From Sphingomicrobium arenosum (GTDB taxonomy: Bacteria > Pseudomonadota > Alphaproteobacteria > Sphingomonadales > Sphingomonadaceae), in NCBI RefSeq assembly GCF_026157085.1, contig NZ_JANPVN010000001.1, forward strand, positions 744,001-808,000: a stretch of DNA of 64,000 bases. The letters run 5' to 3'. Within the stretch, counting starts at the first letter, position 1; each line of letters starts with the position of its first letter. The translations under genes were made by a program, and so were the position numbers. Under the pieces are notes generated by a model. It ran no database searches. It was given only the letters and a program-made list of their open reading frames with translations, and was not told where the DNA came from. Below, one piece after another: positions 17,129 to 30,290 of this stretch.

Positions 17129-17764
17129 TCAATTCGCTCCCGATACGATCCCCGACAGGCGATGGCTGAGCATCGCGAAGGCGCGCCCGGGTGTCGCTTC
17201 GGGTTCGGGCTCGCGGCGCAGGAAATCGCGCGCGGCGAGGCGGGCGAGCAGTGTCAGGGGGCGCAGTTTGACCGGAAAGCGATGCCCCTTCAGATCGCGC
17301 ATCAGCGCATGGGCGGTCGGCGCTACATCGTCAGGCACCATCCCCCTCACCCGCGCCAGCATCGCGATCGCACCAGCCTTGCCGAGATAACCATCGTCAC
17401 CACCAAGCAGCGTGGAGATGACCCAGAAGAGCGCGGCCCCGCCCTGCCCCACGCGATGCACGTCGACCTGCGGCTCGAGCAAGGTGGCATAGCCGTCCTC
17501 GATTAGTGCGAGCATTTCCCCCGTCACGCCGCGCGGGAGGACATGCTCCGCAAGCGCCGCCAGTCGCGGCTCGGCAGGCGCAGGTTCGCGGTCGAGTTTC
17601 TCCAGCGCCTCGCGCCACCAGGCGAGCCGGATCGTCCCGATCATCGGCTCGGTGGTGGCGGCGACGACTTCGGCCAGCGTGGCGTCGAGACGGAGAACCG
17701 CCTCGACCGCATCCCGCAGCGGTGCCGGAAAATGGGTGAGCGCCAACGCCCGGTCGGGCGTCAA
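17129..17764 (-). CDS. Squalene/phytoene synthase-like protein (NDUFAF6-like)
   Basis: A 211-residue protein resembling the N-terminal part of trans-isoprenyl diphosphate synthases (head-to-head type). It has the family stretch IGTIRLAWWREALEKLD and an Ala/Leu-rich helical body. The two Asp-rich DxxxD metal motifs of true squalene/phytoene synthases are not seen, and the length is about 100 residues short, as in the NDUFAF6-type members linked to complex I assembly. It lies 7 bases downstream of pdhB on the same strand and is probably the last gene of the pdh operon. Confidence 0.75.
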   Translation of the reverse strand: MTPDRALALTHFPAPLRDAVEAVLRLDATLAEVVAATTEPMIGTIRLAWWREALEKLDREPAPAEPRLAALAEHVLPRGVTGEMLALIEDGYATLLEPQVDVHRVGQGGAALFWVISTLLGGDDGYLGKAGAIAMLARVRGMVPDDVAPTAHALMRDLKGHRFPVKLRPLTLLARLAARDFLRREPEPEATPGRAFAMLSHRLSGIVSGAN

Positions 17765-17771
17765 CGCGCCC

Positions 17772-19163
17772 TCAGCGATAGGTAACCTTCCTCACCGCCT
17801 CGACGACCTGCTCGGGCTTGATCAGCGCGAGCTTTTCGAGGTTGGCGGCATAAGGCAGCGGCACGTCGGCATTGGCGACGCGAAGGACGGGGGCATCGAG
17901 ATCGTCGAAGCCTTCCTCCATCGCAATGGCAGCGATTTCCGAAGAGATCGAGCAGCCGGGCCAGCCTTCCTCGACGCAGACCAGGCGGTTGGTCTTGGCG
18001 AGGCTCGCGAGCACCGTGCCCTTGTCGAGGGGCCGCAGCGTGCGAAGGTCGATCACCTCGGCGTCGATGCCTTCCTCGGCCAGCTTGTTGGCCGCATCGA
18101 GGGCGACACCCACACCGATCGAGTAGCTCACGATGGTAACGTCGCTGCCTTCGCGGGCGATGCGGGCCTTGCCGATGGGAAGGACATAATCATCGACCTG
18201 CGGCACGTCGAAATTCTGGCCGTAAAGCAATTCGTTCTCAAGGAAGACAACGGGGTCTTCGGAACGGATCGCGGCCTTGAGAAGGCCCTTTGCGTCGGCC
18301 GCGCTATAGGGCGCGATGACGATGAGGCCAGGTACGCTCGCATACCACGGGCCGTAATTCTGGCTGTGCTGCGCGGCGACGCGCGAGGCCGCGCCATTGG
18401 GACCGCGGAAGACGATCGGGCAGCGCATCTGGCCGCCTGACATGTAATTGGTCTTGGCCGCCGAGTTGATGATGTGGTCGATCGCCTGCATGGCGAAGTT
18501 GAAGGTCATGAACTCGATGACCGGGCGGAGGCCGCCCATCGCCGCGCCCGACCCGATGCCGGCAAAGCCATATTCGGTGATCGGCGTGTCGATGACGCGG
18601 CGCGCACCGAACTCGTCGAGAAGCCCCTGCGTGACCTTATAGGCGCCCTGATATTCGGCGACTTCCTCGCCCATCACGAAGACGCGATCATCGGCGCGCA
18701 TTTCCTCGGCCATCGCATCGCGCAAGGCTTCGCGCACGGTCGTGGCCTGCATCTCGGTGCCCTCGGGAAGGTCGGCATCGACGTGGCTGACCTTTTCGGT
18801 GGCCGGCAGGTCCTGCGTAATCGGCGCTTCGCTTTCCTCGCGGCCGATCGCCTTGCCCTCGCCTTGGCTCGGCGCGTGGGCCGGGGTTTCTGGCGCGGCG
18901 GCGGAGAAGTCAGCTTCCTCGCCTTCCTCGCCGATCATCGCGATGGCGGTGCCGACCGCAACGTTGTCGGTGCCTTCGGGCACGAGGATCTTGAGGAGGA
19001 CGCCTTCGTCCACGGCCTCGAACTCCATCGTCGCCTTGTCGGTCTCGATCTCGGCGATGATGTCGCCGGCGGCCACGCTGTCACCCTCGGCCTTGAGCCA
19101 CTTGGCGAGCGTGCCCTCTTCCATCGTCGGCGAGAGCGCGGGCATTTTCAGTTCGGTGGCCAT
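17772..19163 (-). CDS. pdhB: Pyruvate dehydrogenase E1 beta subunit with lipoyl domain
   Basis: A 463-residue E1 beta subunit. With E1 alpha it decarboxylates pyruvate and reductively acetylates lipoamide. Residues 1-80 are a lipoyl domain with the lipoylated Lys43 in [11 protein letters not shown], followed by a linker and the transketolase-type pyrimidine and C-terminal domains ([55 protein letters not shown]). The extra lipoyl domain on E1 beta is typical for Alphaproteobacteria. Its ATG shares one base with the pdhA stop (TAATG), indicating translational coupling. Confidence 0.97.
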   Translation of the reverse strand: MATELKMPALSPTMEEGTLAKWLKAEGDSVAAGDIIAEIETDKATMEFEAVDEGVLLKILVPEGTDNVAVGTAIAMIGEEGEEADFSAAAPETPAHAPSQGEGKAIGREESEAPITQDLPATEKVSHVDADLPEGTEMQATTVREALRDAMAEEMRADDRVFVMGEEVAEYQGAYKVTQGLLDEFGARRVIDTPITEYGFAGIGSGAAMGGLRPVIEFMTFNFAMQAIDHIINSAAKTNYMSGGQMRCPIVFRGPNGAASRVAAQHSQNYGPWYASVPGLIVIAPYSAADAKGLLKAAIRSEDPVVFLENELLYGQNFDVPQVDDYVLPIGKARIAREGSDVTIVSYSIGVGVALDAANKLAEEGIDAEVIDLRTLRPLDKGTVLASLAKTNRLVCVEEGWPGCSISSEIAAIAMEEGFDDLDAPVLRVANADVPLPYAANLEKLALIKPEQVVEAVRKVTYR

Positions 19164-20221
19164 TAGTAATTCTCCACCAGAACGTCAGTGTACAATTCGG
19201 ATGCCTCGGGTTCGGGGGCGTGTTCGGCAAAGTCCGCCGCCTCCTTCACGCGCTCCTTGATCTCTTTGTCGATCGCCTTGAGATCATCCTCGCTGGCGCC
19301 CATCGAGAGCAATTCCTGCTTGGCCTGCTCCAACGGATCGCGCTCGCCGCGGAAGCCTTCGACCTCGTCGCGGGTGCGATATTTGGCAGGGTCCGACATG
19401 GAGTGGCCGCGATAGCGGTAGGTCATGAGCTCCAAGAGGATCGGCCCCTTGCCCGAGCGCGTCCATTCGAGAGCCACTTCGGCAGCGCCGCGCACCGCGA
19501 GCACGTCCATGCCATCGACCTGGATACCAGGGATCTGGAAGCTCTCGCCGCGCTTGTAGAGCTCGGGTTCTGAGCTGTGACGCTTCACGCTCGTGCCCAT
19601 TGCATAATGGTTGTTCTCGATCGCGTAGATGACCGGCAGATTCCACAGCTCGGCCATGTTGAAGCTCTCGTAGACCTGGCCCTGGTTGGCTGCGCCGTCA
19701 CCGAAATAGCTGAGGTTGACCCCGCCATCCCCGCTATACTGATGCTTGAAGGCGAGACCGGTACCGAGCGAGACCTGCGCGCCGACGATGCCGTGGCCGC
19801 CATAGAAGCCATGTTCGACGCTGAACATGTGCATCGAACCGCCCTTGCCCTTCGAGATGCCGGCGGCGCGCCCGGTCAGTTCGGCCATGATGAGATTAGG
19901 ATCGATGCCATAGGCCAGCATATGGCCATGGTCGCGATAGCCGGTGATGACGCTGTCCTTGCCGACGGTCATCGCCGATTGCAGGCCAACCGCCACCGCT
20001 TCCTGACCGATATAGAGGTGGCAGAAGCCACCGATCAGGCCGAGGCCGTAGAGCTGGCCCGCGCGCTCCTCGAATCGGCGAATGAGCAGCATCTGCTTGT
20101 AAAAATCGAGCAGCTCTTCCTGGCTCGCCTCATAGCGCGTCGGCTGCGGCGGGCGTTCGAAATTGTCCTTGGGCGCGGCGGATTTGGTCGCGGGCGCCTT
20201 CTTGGCGGGCTTCTTCGCCAT
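19163..20221 (-). CDS. pdhA: Pyruvate dehydrogenase E1 alpha subunit
   Basis: A 352-residue thiamine-diphosphate enzyme subunit. The N-terminus is Lys/Ala-rich (about 30 residues), then the E1 alpha domain. The ThDP-binding motif [31 protein letters not shown] and the phosphorylation-loop-like [11 protein letters not shown] are intact. It is first gene of pdhA-pdhB (plus the squalene-synthase-like gene), with ftsB and eno upstream on the same strand. E2 and E3 genes are not in the window. A 12-bp palindrome lies 85 bases upstream. Confidence 0.97.
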   Translation of the reverse strand: MAKKPAKKAPATKSAAPKDNFERPPQPTRYEASQEELLDFYKQMLLIRRFEERAGQLYGLGLIGGFCHLYIGQEAVAVGLQSAMTVGKDSVITGYRDHGHMLAYGIDPNLIMAELTGRAAGISKGKGGSMHMFSVEHGFYGGHGIVGAQVSLGTGLAFKHQYSGDGGVNLSYFGDGAANQGQVYESFNMAELWNLPVIYAIENNHYAMGTSVKRHSSEPELYKRGESFQIPGIQVDGMDVLAVRGAAEVALEWTRSGKGPILLELMTYRYRGHSMSDPAKYRTRDEVEGFRGERDPLEQAKQELLSMGASEDDLKAIDKEIKERVKEAADFAEHAPEPEASELYTDVLVENY

Positions 20222-20305
20222 GATCTCTCCTGTTGGTCGCGCGCTCTAGTAAAAGGCGCGGGGCCGCTTGGCAATCGCGGATTGACGTAAGGGAAGGTGA
20301 ACCGT

Positions 20306-20317
20306 GTGAACGTTCAC
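20306..20317. promoter_or_regulatory. Palindrome GTGAACGTTCAC upstream of pdhA
   Basis: A perfect 12-bp palindrome between ftsB and pdhA, 85 bases before the pdhA start codon. Its size and symmetry suit a LacI- or GntR-type operator, but no regulator gene is adjacent. Confidence 0.4.
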
Positions 20318-20348
20318 GCAAGCCGTGTCGAAAACGCCGGGCGACCGC

Positions 20349-20660
20349 TTAATCGAGCGAGATGATGATCTCGTCCTCGCGGATCAAACCCAGATCGCGG
20401 CGCACCAGTTCCTCGGCCATGTCGGGATCGGCGGCCTTGGGGTCGAGGAGCTCGGAGCGGTGGCGCAGCGCATCACGCTCGGCGGTCAGCGCGGCCAATT
20501 CAGCCTCGCGTTCCTCGAGCGCGCGATAATAGCCGCCCCAGGCCATGAGGCCATTGTCGCCCGCGATCGCATAGCCTGCGAAATTGCCTATGATGACGAA
20601 CGCGAAGAGCGGCCAGATCACCCGGCGCATTGCCCCCCTCGTTTTCGTGCCCACGCTCAT
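20349..20660 (-). CDS. ftsB: FtsB/DivIC-like septum formation protein
   Basis: A 103-residue protein with one N-terminal membrane segment (VIWPLFAFVIIGNFAGYAIAG), a periplasmic coiled coil (YYRALEEREAELAALTAERDALRHRSELL) and the family C-terminus EELVRRDLGLIREDEIII. FtsB forms the FtsQLB complex that controls septal peptidoglycan synthesis. The position between eno and pdhA is the standard alphaproteobacterial order. It lies about 76 bases downstream of eno. Confidence 0.92.
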   Translation of the reverse strand: MSVGTKTRGAMRRVIWPLFAFVIIGNFAGYAIAGDNGLMAWGGYYRALEEREAELAALTAERDALRHRSELLDPKAADPDMAEELVRRDLGLIREDEIIISLD

Positions 20661-20736
20661 GGCGTAACCTTAAACATATAACGCGGCGTTCACCAAGTCC
20701 TTTTATGGCCGGAACGACCTGATTTGGAACGGTGAA

Positions 20737-22754
<2,018 letters not shown>

Positions 22755-22766
22755 GGGAGAGACGGG

Positions 22767-23117
22767 TTGAGCGTCGCCGAGCGGTCCGATCCGCAAAATT
22801 ACGACCCCGACGCCTCCATCGGTGACCTGATGGGGCGCGTGGTGGAGGATGCGCGCGAACTTGCCGAGGCGGAGATCAACTACGCCAAGGCCAAGGTGAA
22901 GAGCGAGGTCCGCCCCTATAAGCAGGCGGTCGTCTGGTTCGCCCTTGCGGCCGTCTTCGCCACGGCCGCGCTCATCGCCTTCGCAGTCGGCGTGACGATG
23001 GCGCTCGCAACGCTGGTTGGCCCTCTTGCCGGCGGCATCGCGGCGACCGTGTTGCTGCTTGCCGTGGCGGGAGCGCTCGCGATGATCGGCAAGAACAAGC
23101 TGGAAGGTGGATCATGA
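22767..23117 (+). CDS. YqjE/phage-holin-family membrane protein
   Basis: A 116-residue protein starting at TTG 22767 after GGGAGA. The N-terminal amphipathic part (DLMGRVVEDARELAEAEINYAKAKVKSEVR) is followed by two membrane helices (VVWFALAAVFATAALIAFAVGVTMAL and LAGGIAATVLLLAVAGALAMIG). This is the pattern of the 'phage holin family / Actinobacteriophage holin-like' YqjE group, which in chromosomal stress cassettes is not a lysis gene. Its stop overlaps the next start (ATGA). Confidence 0.8.
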   Translation: MSVAERSDPQNYDPDASIGDLMGRVVEDARELAEAEINYAKAKVKSEVRPYKQAVVWFALAAVFATAALIAFAVGVTMALATLVGPLAGGIAATVLLLAVAGALAMIGKNKLEGGS

Positions 23118-23635
23118 GTATCGATCCCGAATTGATCGACGCCAAGAATGCGGTCGAGGCCAAGCGGGCCCAGTTGATGCATTCGACCAAATATGCGCTC
23201 GGCGAAGCGAAACGCCGCCTCGCCCCCGACCTCCTCGCCGAACAGGCGTGGGAAAAGGTCAAGCGCAAGTCCGGCGATGCCGTGCATGACGCCTATCTCG
23301 AAGCCAAGGCCAAACCCTGGCTCGTCGGCGGGATTGCCGCGGCGATCGGCCTTTTTCTTGCCCGCAAGCCGGTCGGTGAGATGGCGGTGAAGGCCTATCA
23401 GGCGGCGCGCGGCGAAGAAGAGGACGGGGGCGACGCCCCTGCCCCATCGCCGCCCGAGGCTCCGGCGGCCAAGCCGCCGCCACGGCGAACGCGTCGCACG
23501 GCGACCAAGGCACCGAGCGTCGCTGAGTTCCAGGAAGCCAGCAGACCGATTGAAGAAAAGAAGAAACCGGCGCCCAAGGCGGCCAAGACGAAGGCCGACA
23601 AGCCGCGTCGAACCAAGAAAACGGAGGATGTGTGA
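23114..23635 (+). CDS. DUF3618-like membrane protein with basic tail
   Basis: A 173-residue protein. The N-terminal helix contains YALGEAKRRLAPDLLAEQAWEKVKRKSGDA, then one membrane segment (PWLVGGIAAAIGLFLARKP), and a long low-complexity Pro/Ala/Lys-rich C-terminus (AAKPPPRRTRRTATKAPS, KKKPAPKAAKTKADKPRRTKK) that could touch nucleic acid or acidic surfaces. It overlaps both neighbours by 4 and 1 bases, so the cassette is translated as a coupled unit. The precise function is unknown. Confidence 0.75.
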   Translation: MSIDPELIDAKNAVEAKRAQLMHSTKYALGEAKRRLAPDLLAEQAWEKVKRKSGDAVHDAYLEAKAKPWLVGGIAAAIGLFLARKPVGEMAVKAYQAARGEEEDGGDAPAPSPPEAPAAKPPPRRTRRTATKAPSVAEFQEASRPIEEKKKPAPKAAKTKADKPRRTKKTEDV

Positions 23636-24144
23636 TGAGTGTGAAGGACAAGGCACAACAGGCGGGCGACAAGGCCCGTGAAACCGCCGGCAAGGCGAAG
23701 GCCAAGGCCAGCAAGGCTGCGGGCGATCTGCGTGACGGCGCCAGCCGCGCTTATGAAACGAGCCGCGCCAGCGCCGTGCGTGCCTATGATCGGACCCGCC
23801 AGGGTGCCCGTACCGGCGCGCGCAAGACCGGCGAAGGGATCGAGAACAATCCGCTCGTCGCCTTGGGTGGCGGGCTCGCGCTCGGGCTCATCATTGGCGC
23901 CCTTATCCCGCGCAGCCGCCGCGAACAGCAATTGCTCCGCGATGTCGGGAGCAACATCAACACCCGCGCGCACAGCGCCTTCGACGCGGCACGAGAGGCC
24001 GGACAGCGCCAGCTCGAGCAGCGCGGCCTGACCGCTGACGCCGCTGAAAATGCCGTGCGCGACATTGCCCGCGGCGTCGGTGAAGCCGCGCGCAGTTCGG
24101 CCGAAGCCGGTGCACGTGCGGCGCGTGGCACCAGCGAGGCTTAA
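23635..24144 (+). CDS. Apolipoprotein/ElaB-like helical membrane protein
   Basis: A 169-residue protein starting at ATG 23635, which shares one base with the upstream stop (TGATG) and follows ACGGAGG. The N-terminus is a Lys/Ala/Gly-rich repeat-like amphipathic helix (KAQQAGDKARETAGKAKAKASKAAGD), like YtxH/CsbD or late-embryogenesis-type stress proteins. A glycine-rich membrane segment follows (NPLVALGGGLALGLIIGALI), then a second Ala/Arg-rich helix. It is the last gene of the four-gene cassette. Confidence 0.75.
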   Translation: MSVKDKAQQAGDKARETAGKAKAKASKAAGDLRDGASRAYETSRASAVRAYDRTRQGARTGARKTGEGIENNPLVALGGGLALGLIIGALIPRSRREQQLLRDVGSNINTRAHSAFDAAREAGQRQLEQRGLTADAAENAVRDIARGVGEAARSSAEAGARAARGTSEA

Positions 24145-24197
24145 ATGTTCGAACGGGCGGCTTTGCTTGGCAGTGAACTTCTGCTAGCGGGCCGCCC

Positions 24198-24431
24198 ATG
24201 AGCAAGCTTCACCTCGTCTTCGGCGGTCGGGTCAAGGATCCGCGCGGCCTTGAATTCACCGATCTCAAGAACCTCGACCTCGTCGGCCTGTACGACAGCT
24301 ATGCCGCTGCCGAGGACGCTTGGCGCGGCGCGGCGCAGCGCACCGTCGACGATGCCGAGATGAAATATGTGGTGGTGCACCTTCACCGCCTGCTCGAGCC
24401 CGACACCGCCGCGCTCGACGAACAGGCCTGA
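24198..24431 (+). CDS. DUF4170 family small protein
   Basis: A 77-residue soluble protein with the DUF4170 pattern: KLHLVFGGRVKDPRGLEFTDLKNLDLVGLYDSYAAAEDAWRGAAQRTVDDAEMKYVVVHLHRLLEP. It is common in Alphaproteobacteria with unknown function. It lies 53 bases after the stress cassette; a GC-rich hairpin (24436-24455) between it and the convergent hydrolase gene may end transcription from both sides. Confidence 0.88.
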   Translation: MSKLHLVFGGRVKDPRGLEFTDLKNLDLVGLYDSYAAAEDAWRGAAQRTVDDAEMKYVVVHLHRLLEPDTAALDEQA

Positions 24432-24442
24432 GGCCGCGGGGC

Positions 24443-25279
24443 TTATTCGCCCCGCGCCTTGCCGCCCCTGATCCATTCCACCAGCTGCATGGCCGACGCC
24501 TCGACCCAATCGGGGCGCTCGGCCACGACCTTGTGACCCGCGCTTTCGTCGATCCGAACGAAGCGATAGGGAGAGGCTGTCGCGAAGGCGCGGTGCGAGG
24601 CGCGCCAATCACGCTGTTCGGTTTCCGTCGCCAATGCGCCGTCGGTGACGAGCGAATAGATCGGCAGGCGCGGGTCGAGCTCGACGTTCGCGAAGATCGC
24701 CGCGCTCTGCGGCCAGGCCTCCATCAACGGAATGATGTGATCGGCCAGCGCCGGCGCCGCCTCGCGCACGGCGGCATATTGCGGACGATATTCCTCGAGG
24801 ATCGCCTCGACCCGATCGGGGGTCGGGTCATCGGGAATGATCGCATCGAGGAGCAGCACGGCTGCGATCCGCTCGTCGCGCTCGGCCAGCATTAGCCCCG
24901 TCATGCCCCCATAGCTGTGCGCCACAAGGAGGACGGGCGCGCTGACAAGGCAGTGATCGAGCAATTCTCCGATCACACTGACTTCGCGGACGACATCATA
25001 GTGCTCGCCCGGACGCGGGCCGCTTTGCCCCAGCCCGGCGCGATCATATTGGATGGTGCGCAGGCCCCTGTCGCGCAGACGTTTGGCCATATCGTCCCAG
25101 ACGTTGCCGTCATTGCCATTGCCGCTTTCGAACAGGACGGTGACATCACCCGGCCGTCCCCAGTCCTTGACATGAAGTTCATGCTCACCGGCGCGCAGGA
25201 AGCTGTCGCCGCAACGGTGCAGTGAGGGCTCGCTGGTCGCGGCGGCGAGGGTGAAAGCGACTACGGTCGAAAGGGGCAT
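24443..25279 (-). CDS. Alpha/beta hydrolase, probably secreted
   Basis: A 278-residue hydrolase. The N-terminus is hydrophobic (PLSTVVAFTLAAATSEP) and may be a short signal peptide. The nucleophile elbow AHSYGG places Ser122, the oxyanion region is LFESGNGNDGNVW, and DESAGHKV gives the likely catalytic His249; an Asp in the LLLDAIIPDDP region or after it would complete the triad. The substrate is unknown. It precedes no clear operon partner; rhomboid and greA lie just upstream on the same strand with a 9-base gap. Confidence 0.85.
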   Translation of the reverse strand: MPLSTVVAFTLAAATSEPSLHRCGDSFLRAGEHELHVKDWGRPGDVTVLFESGNGNDGNVWDDMAKRLRDRGLRTIQYDRAGLGQSGPRPGEHYDVVREVSVIGELLDHCLVSAPVLLVAHSYGGMTGLMLAERDERIAAVLLLDAIIPDDPTPDRVEAILEEYRPQYAAVREAAPALADHIIPLMEAWPQSAAIFANVELDPRLPIYSLVTDGALATETEQRDWRASHRAFATASPYRFVRIDESAGHKVVAERPDWVEASAMQLVEWIRGGKARGE

Positions 25280-25288
25280 GTGTCCGAC

Positions 25289-25933
25289 CTAGGCGGTGGG
25301 CGGGCTCGGGGGAAGTAGGCTTCTGCGAACGGGGGAAAGCCAGCGGTGCAACAAGAGCCCGGCGAGAAAGCCGCCGACATGAGCAGGTGTGGCGATCAAC
25401 GTGCCTTCGACCCGGCCATAGAGGTCGAGCGCATATTGGAAGGCGATCCAGAAGAGGAACAGCCATGTGGCGTTGAGAAAGCGGTTCAGCCCAGACGACG
25501 CGACAAGCTGTCGGCGGCTGCCGAAGCTCAAGGCGAACGCGCCGAGGATGGCACTGACCGCTCCGCTCGCCCCGATCATCGGAAGCGCGGCCGCAGGGTC
25601 GACCCACCATTGCGCCACCGCCGCGAGATAAGCCCCGGCGACAAACAGCATCGTCATCCGCACGGAGCCCAGCCGGCTCTCAAGAAGATTGCCGCAATAT
25701 AGCAGCACGAGGAGGTTGAAGCCGATGTGCGTGACATCGACGTGCAGGAAGGCAGCGGTCAGCGGGGTGAGCACAGCGGGAATGACACTATCGAGCGCGA
25801 TCCCGCTCCATCGCGCGGGGATGAAGCCTGCCGCCATGTAGGTCTCGGAGATCCCCCAGACATATTCGGTCAGGAGAAAGCCGAGCACGGCGACGGCAGC
25901 CAGGAAATTGGTCGCCGTCGCCCGCAGGGTCAT
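25289..25933 (-). CDS. Rhomboid family intramembrane serine protease
   Basis: A 214-residue six-helix membrane protein. The catalytic Ser123 is in GASGAVSAILGAFAL, His185 in AHVGGFLAGLLLH, and the HxxxN motif in the second helix is H69-IGF-N73; together these give a full Ser-His dyad with oxyanion support. It cleaves membrane-spanning substrates; the physiological target is unknown. The ATG overlaps the greA stop by one base (TAATG), so greA and the rhomboid are translationally coupled. Confidence 0.92.
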   Translation of the reverse strand: MTLRATATNFLAAVAVLGFLLTEYVWGISETYMAAGFIPARWSGIALDSVIPAVLTPLTAAFLHVDVTHIGFNLLVLLYCGNLLESRLGSVRMTMLFVAGAYLAAVAQWWVDPAAALPMIGASGAVSAILGAFALSFGSRRQLVASSGLNRFLNATWLFLFWIAFQYALDLYGRVEGTLIATPAHVGGFLAGLLLHRWLSPVRRSLLPPSPPTA

Positions 25934-26409
25934 TATTTGAACTCGACCTTGTCGATCTCGTAATATTTCTCGCCCGCCGGCGTCGTTACTTCGACCTCGT
26001 CGCCGGCCGAGCGGCCAATGAGGGCGCGCGCCAACGGCGAGTTGAAGTTGATGCGGCCCTTCGACGCGTCGGCCTCATTCTCGCCGACCAGTTGATAGGT
26101 CTTCTTGTTGTCGTCCTCGTCGAGGAGGTGGACGGTCGCGCCGAACACCACCTTGTCGCCCGACAGCGTTGCGGGATCTATGACCATCGCGCGCGCCAGC
26201 TGGTCCTCGAGATGGCTGATGGTCGCCTCGATCTGGCCCTGGCGTTCCTTGGCGGCGTGATATTCGGCATTTTCCGACAGGTCGCCATGAGCGCGCGCTT
26301 CCTCGATCGCGTCGATGACGGCGGGGCGTTCGACCATCTTGAGATGCTTGACCTCGGCGCTCATCTTGGCGTGGCCCTCGGCCAGCATCGGCACTTTTTC
26401 GCTTGCCAT
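25933..26409 (-). CDS. greA: Transcription elongation factor GreA
   Basis: A 158-residue factor that rescues backtracked RNA polymerase by stimulating transcript cleavage. The start at 26409 gives the standard N-terminus ([12 protein letters not shown]); the coiled-coil tip contains the acidic pair in [20 protein letters not shown], and the C-terminal domain carries [33 protein letters not shown]. It lies 76 bases downstream of carB on the same strand, the usual alphaproteobacterial order. Confidence 0.97.
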   Translation of the reverse strand: MASEKVPMLAEGHAKMSAEVKHLKMVERPAVIDAIEEARAHGDLSENAEYHAAKERQGQIEATISHLEDQLARAMVIDPATLSGDKVVFGATVHLLDEDDNKKTYQLVGENEADASKGRINFNSPLARALIGRSAGDEVEVTTPAGEKYYEIDKVEFK

Positions 26410-26484
26410 CGCAACAACATCCTTCGTCAAAACCGCGCCCTCATCGCCCGTGGCAATGCAAGTTCGCGGTTTTTGGTGAAAAGT

Positions 26485-29838
<3,354 letters not shown>

Positions 29839-29839
29839 T

Positions 29840-29905
29840 AGCGCATCATCCCAACGAATTTTCTAAAGAGGTTGAAACTGTCCTGTGGACCGGGGCTGAC
29901 CCTCG
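29840..29905 (-). pseudogene. Diverged duplicate of the carA 3' end
   Basis: On the minus strand these bases read [19 protein letters not shown] plus stop, against SPGPQDSFYLFEKFVGMMR plus stop at the real end of carA (30287-30350). The stop overlaps carB ATG as TAATG. The copy has no start and is not a gene; it is the displaced old carA terminus, separated from carA by about 450 bases carrying a lipoprotein gene. Confidence 0.8.
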
Positions 29906-29975
29906 CCCACTGCAAGGCAGGCTGCAATCACGAGCGGACCAGAAAAAGAAGGCCCAAAACCCAAGAGAATGCCGT

Positions 29976-30290
29976 CTAGTCATTGGCAGGGGGAGGGCCG
30001 AGTACCCATGTATGGGCATTCGTCCCGGCAAGTATGTCGTCTTCGATCTCGCTCAGGCAAGCCGACCAGCGGGCTTTGTCAGCAGCCGGGCCCAAAATGA
30101 TAGCAAACTGCCATTCTCCGAGGGGCGACTGCTCCCACGAAACGCGTTGTGCACCGGGGCCGCAAGCTTCCGCCCGCTCAAGTGCCTGTCGCCGTTCTGC
30201 TTCAGTCGGAGGGGGCAATTGATCCTTCTCCATTGCATCTCCCATCGTACAAGCCGCAATCAGAAAGGAAAAAAGAACGCTTAGCTTCAC
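29976..30290 (-). CDS. Small lipoprotein inserted between carA and carB
   Basis: A 104-residue protein. The GTG at 30290 is chosen because it overlaps the carA stop (GTGA) and gives a lipoprotein signal (VKLSVLFSFLIAAC, lipobox IAAC). The mature part (EKDQLPPPTEAERRQALERAEACGPGAQRVSWEQSPLGEWQFAIILGP and SACLSEIEDDI) has two Cys and no recognised domain. The DNA is less GC-rich than carAB. The gene lies between carA and a diverged second copy of the carA tail, so it came with the insertion. Confidence 0.72.
   Translation of the reverse strand: MKLSVLFSFLIAACTMGDAMEKDQLPPPTEAERRQALERAEACGPGAQRVSWEQSPLGEWQFAIILGPAADKARWSACLSEIEDDILAGTNAHTWVLGPPPAND

Noticed and set aside
22767..23117. Prophage lysis holin
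   Set aside because: The family name includes holin, but no phage genes surround it and it belongs to a coupled chromosomal stress cassette.
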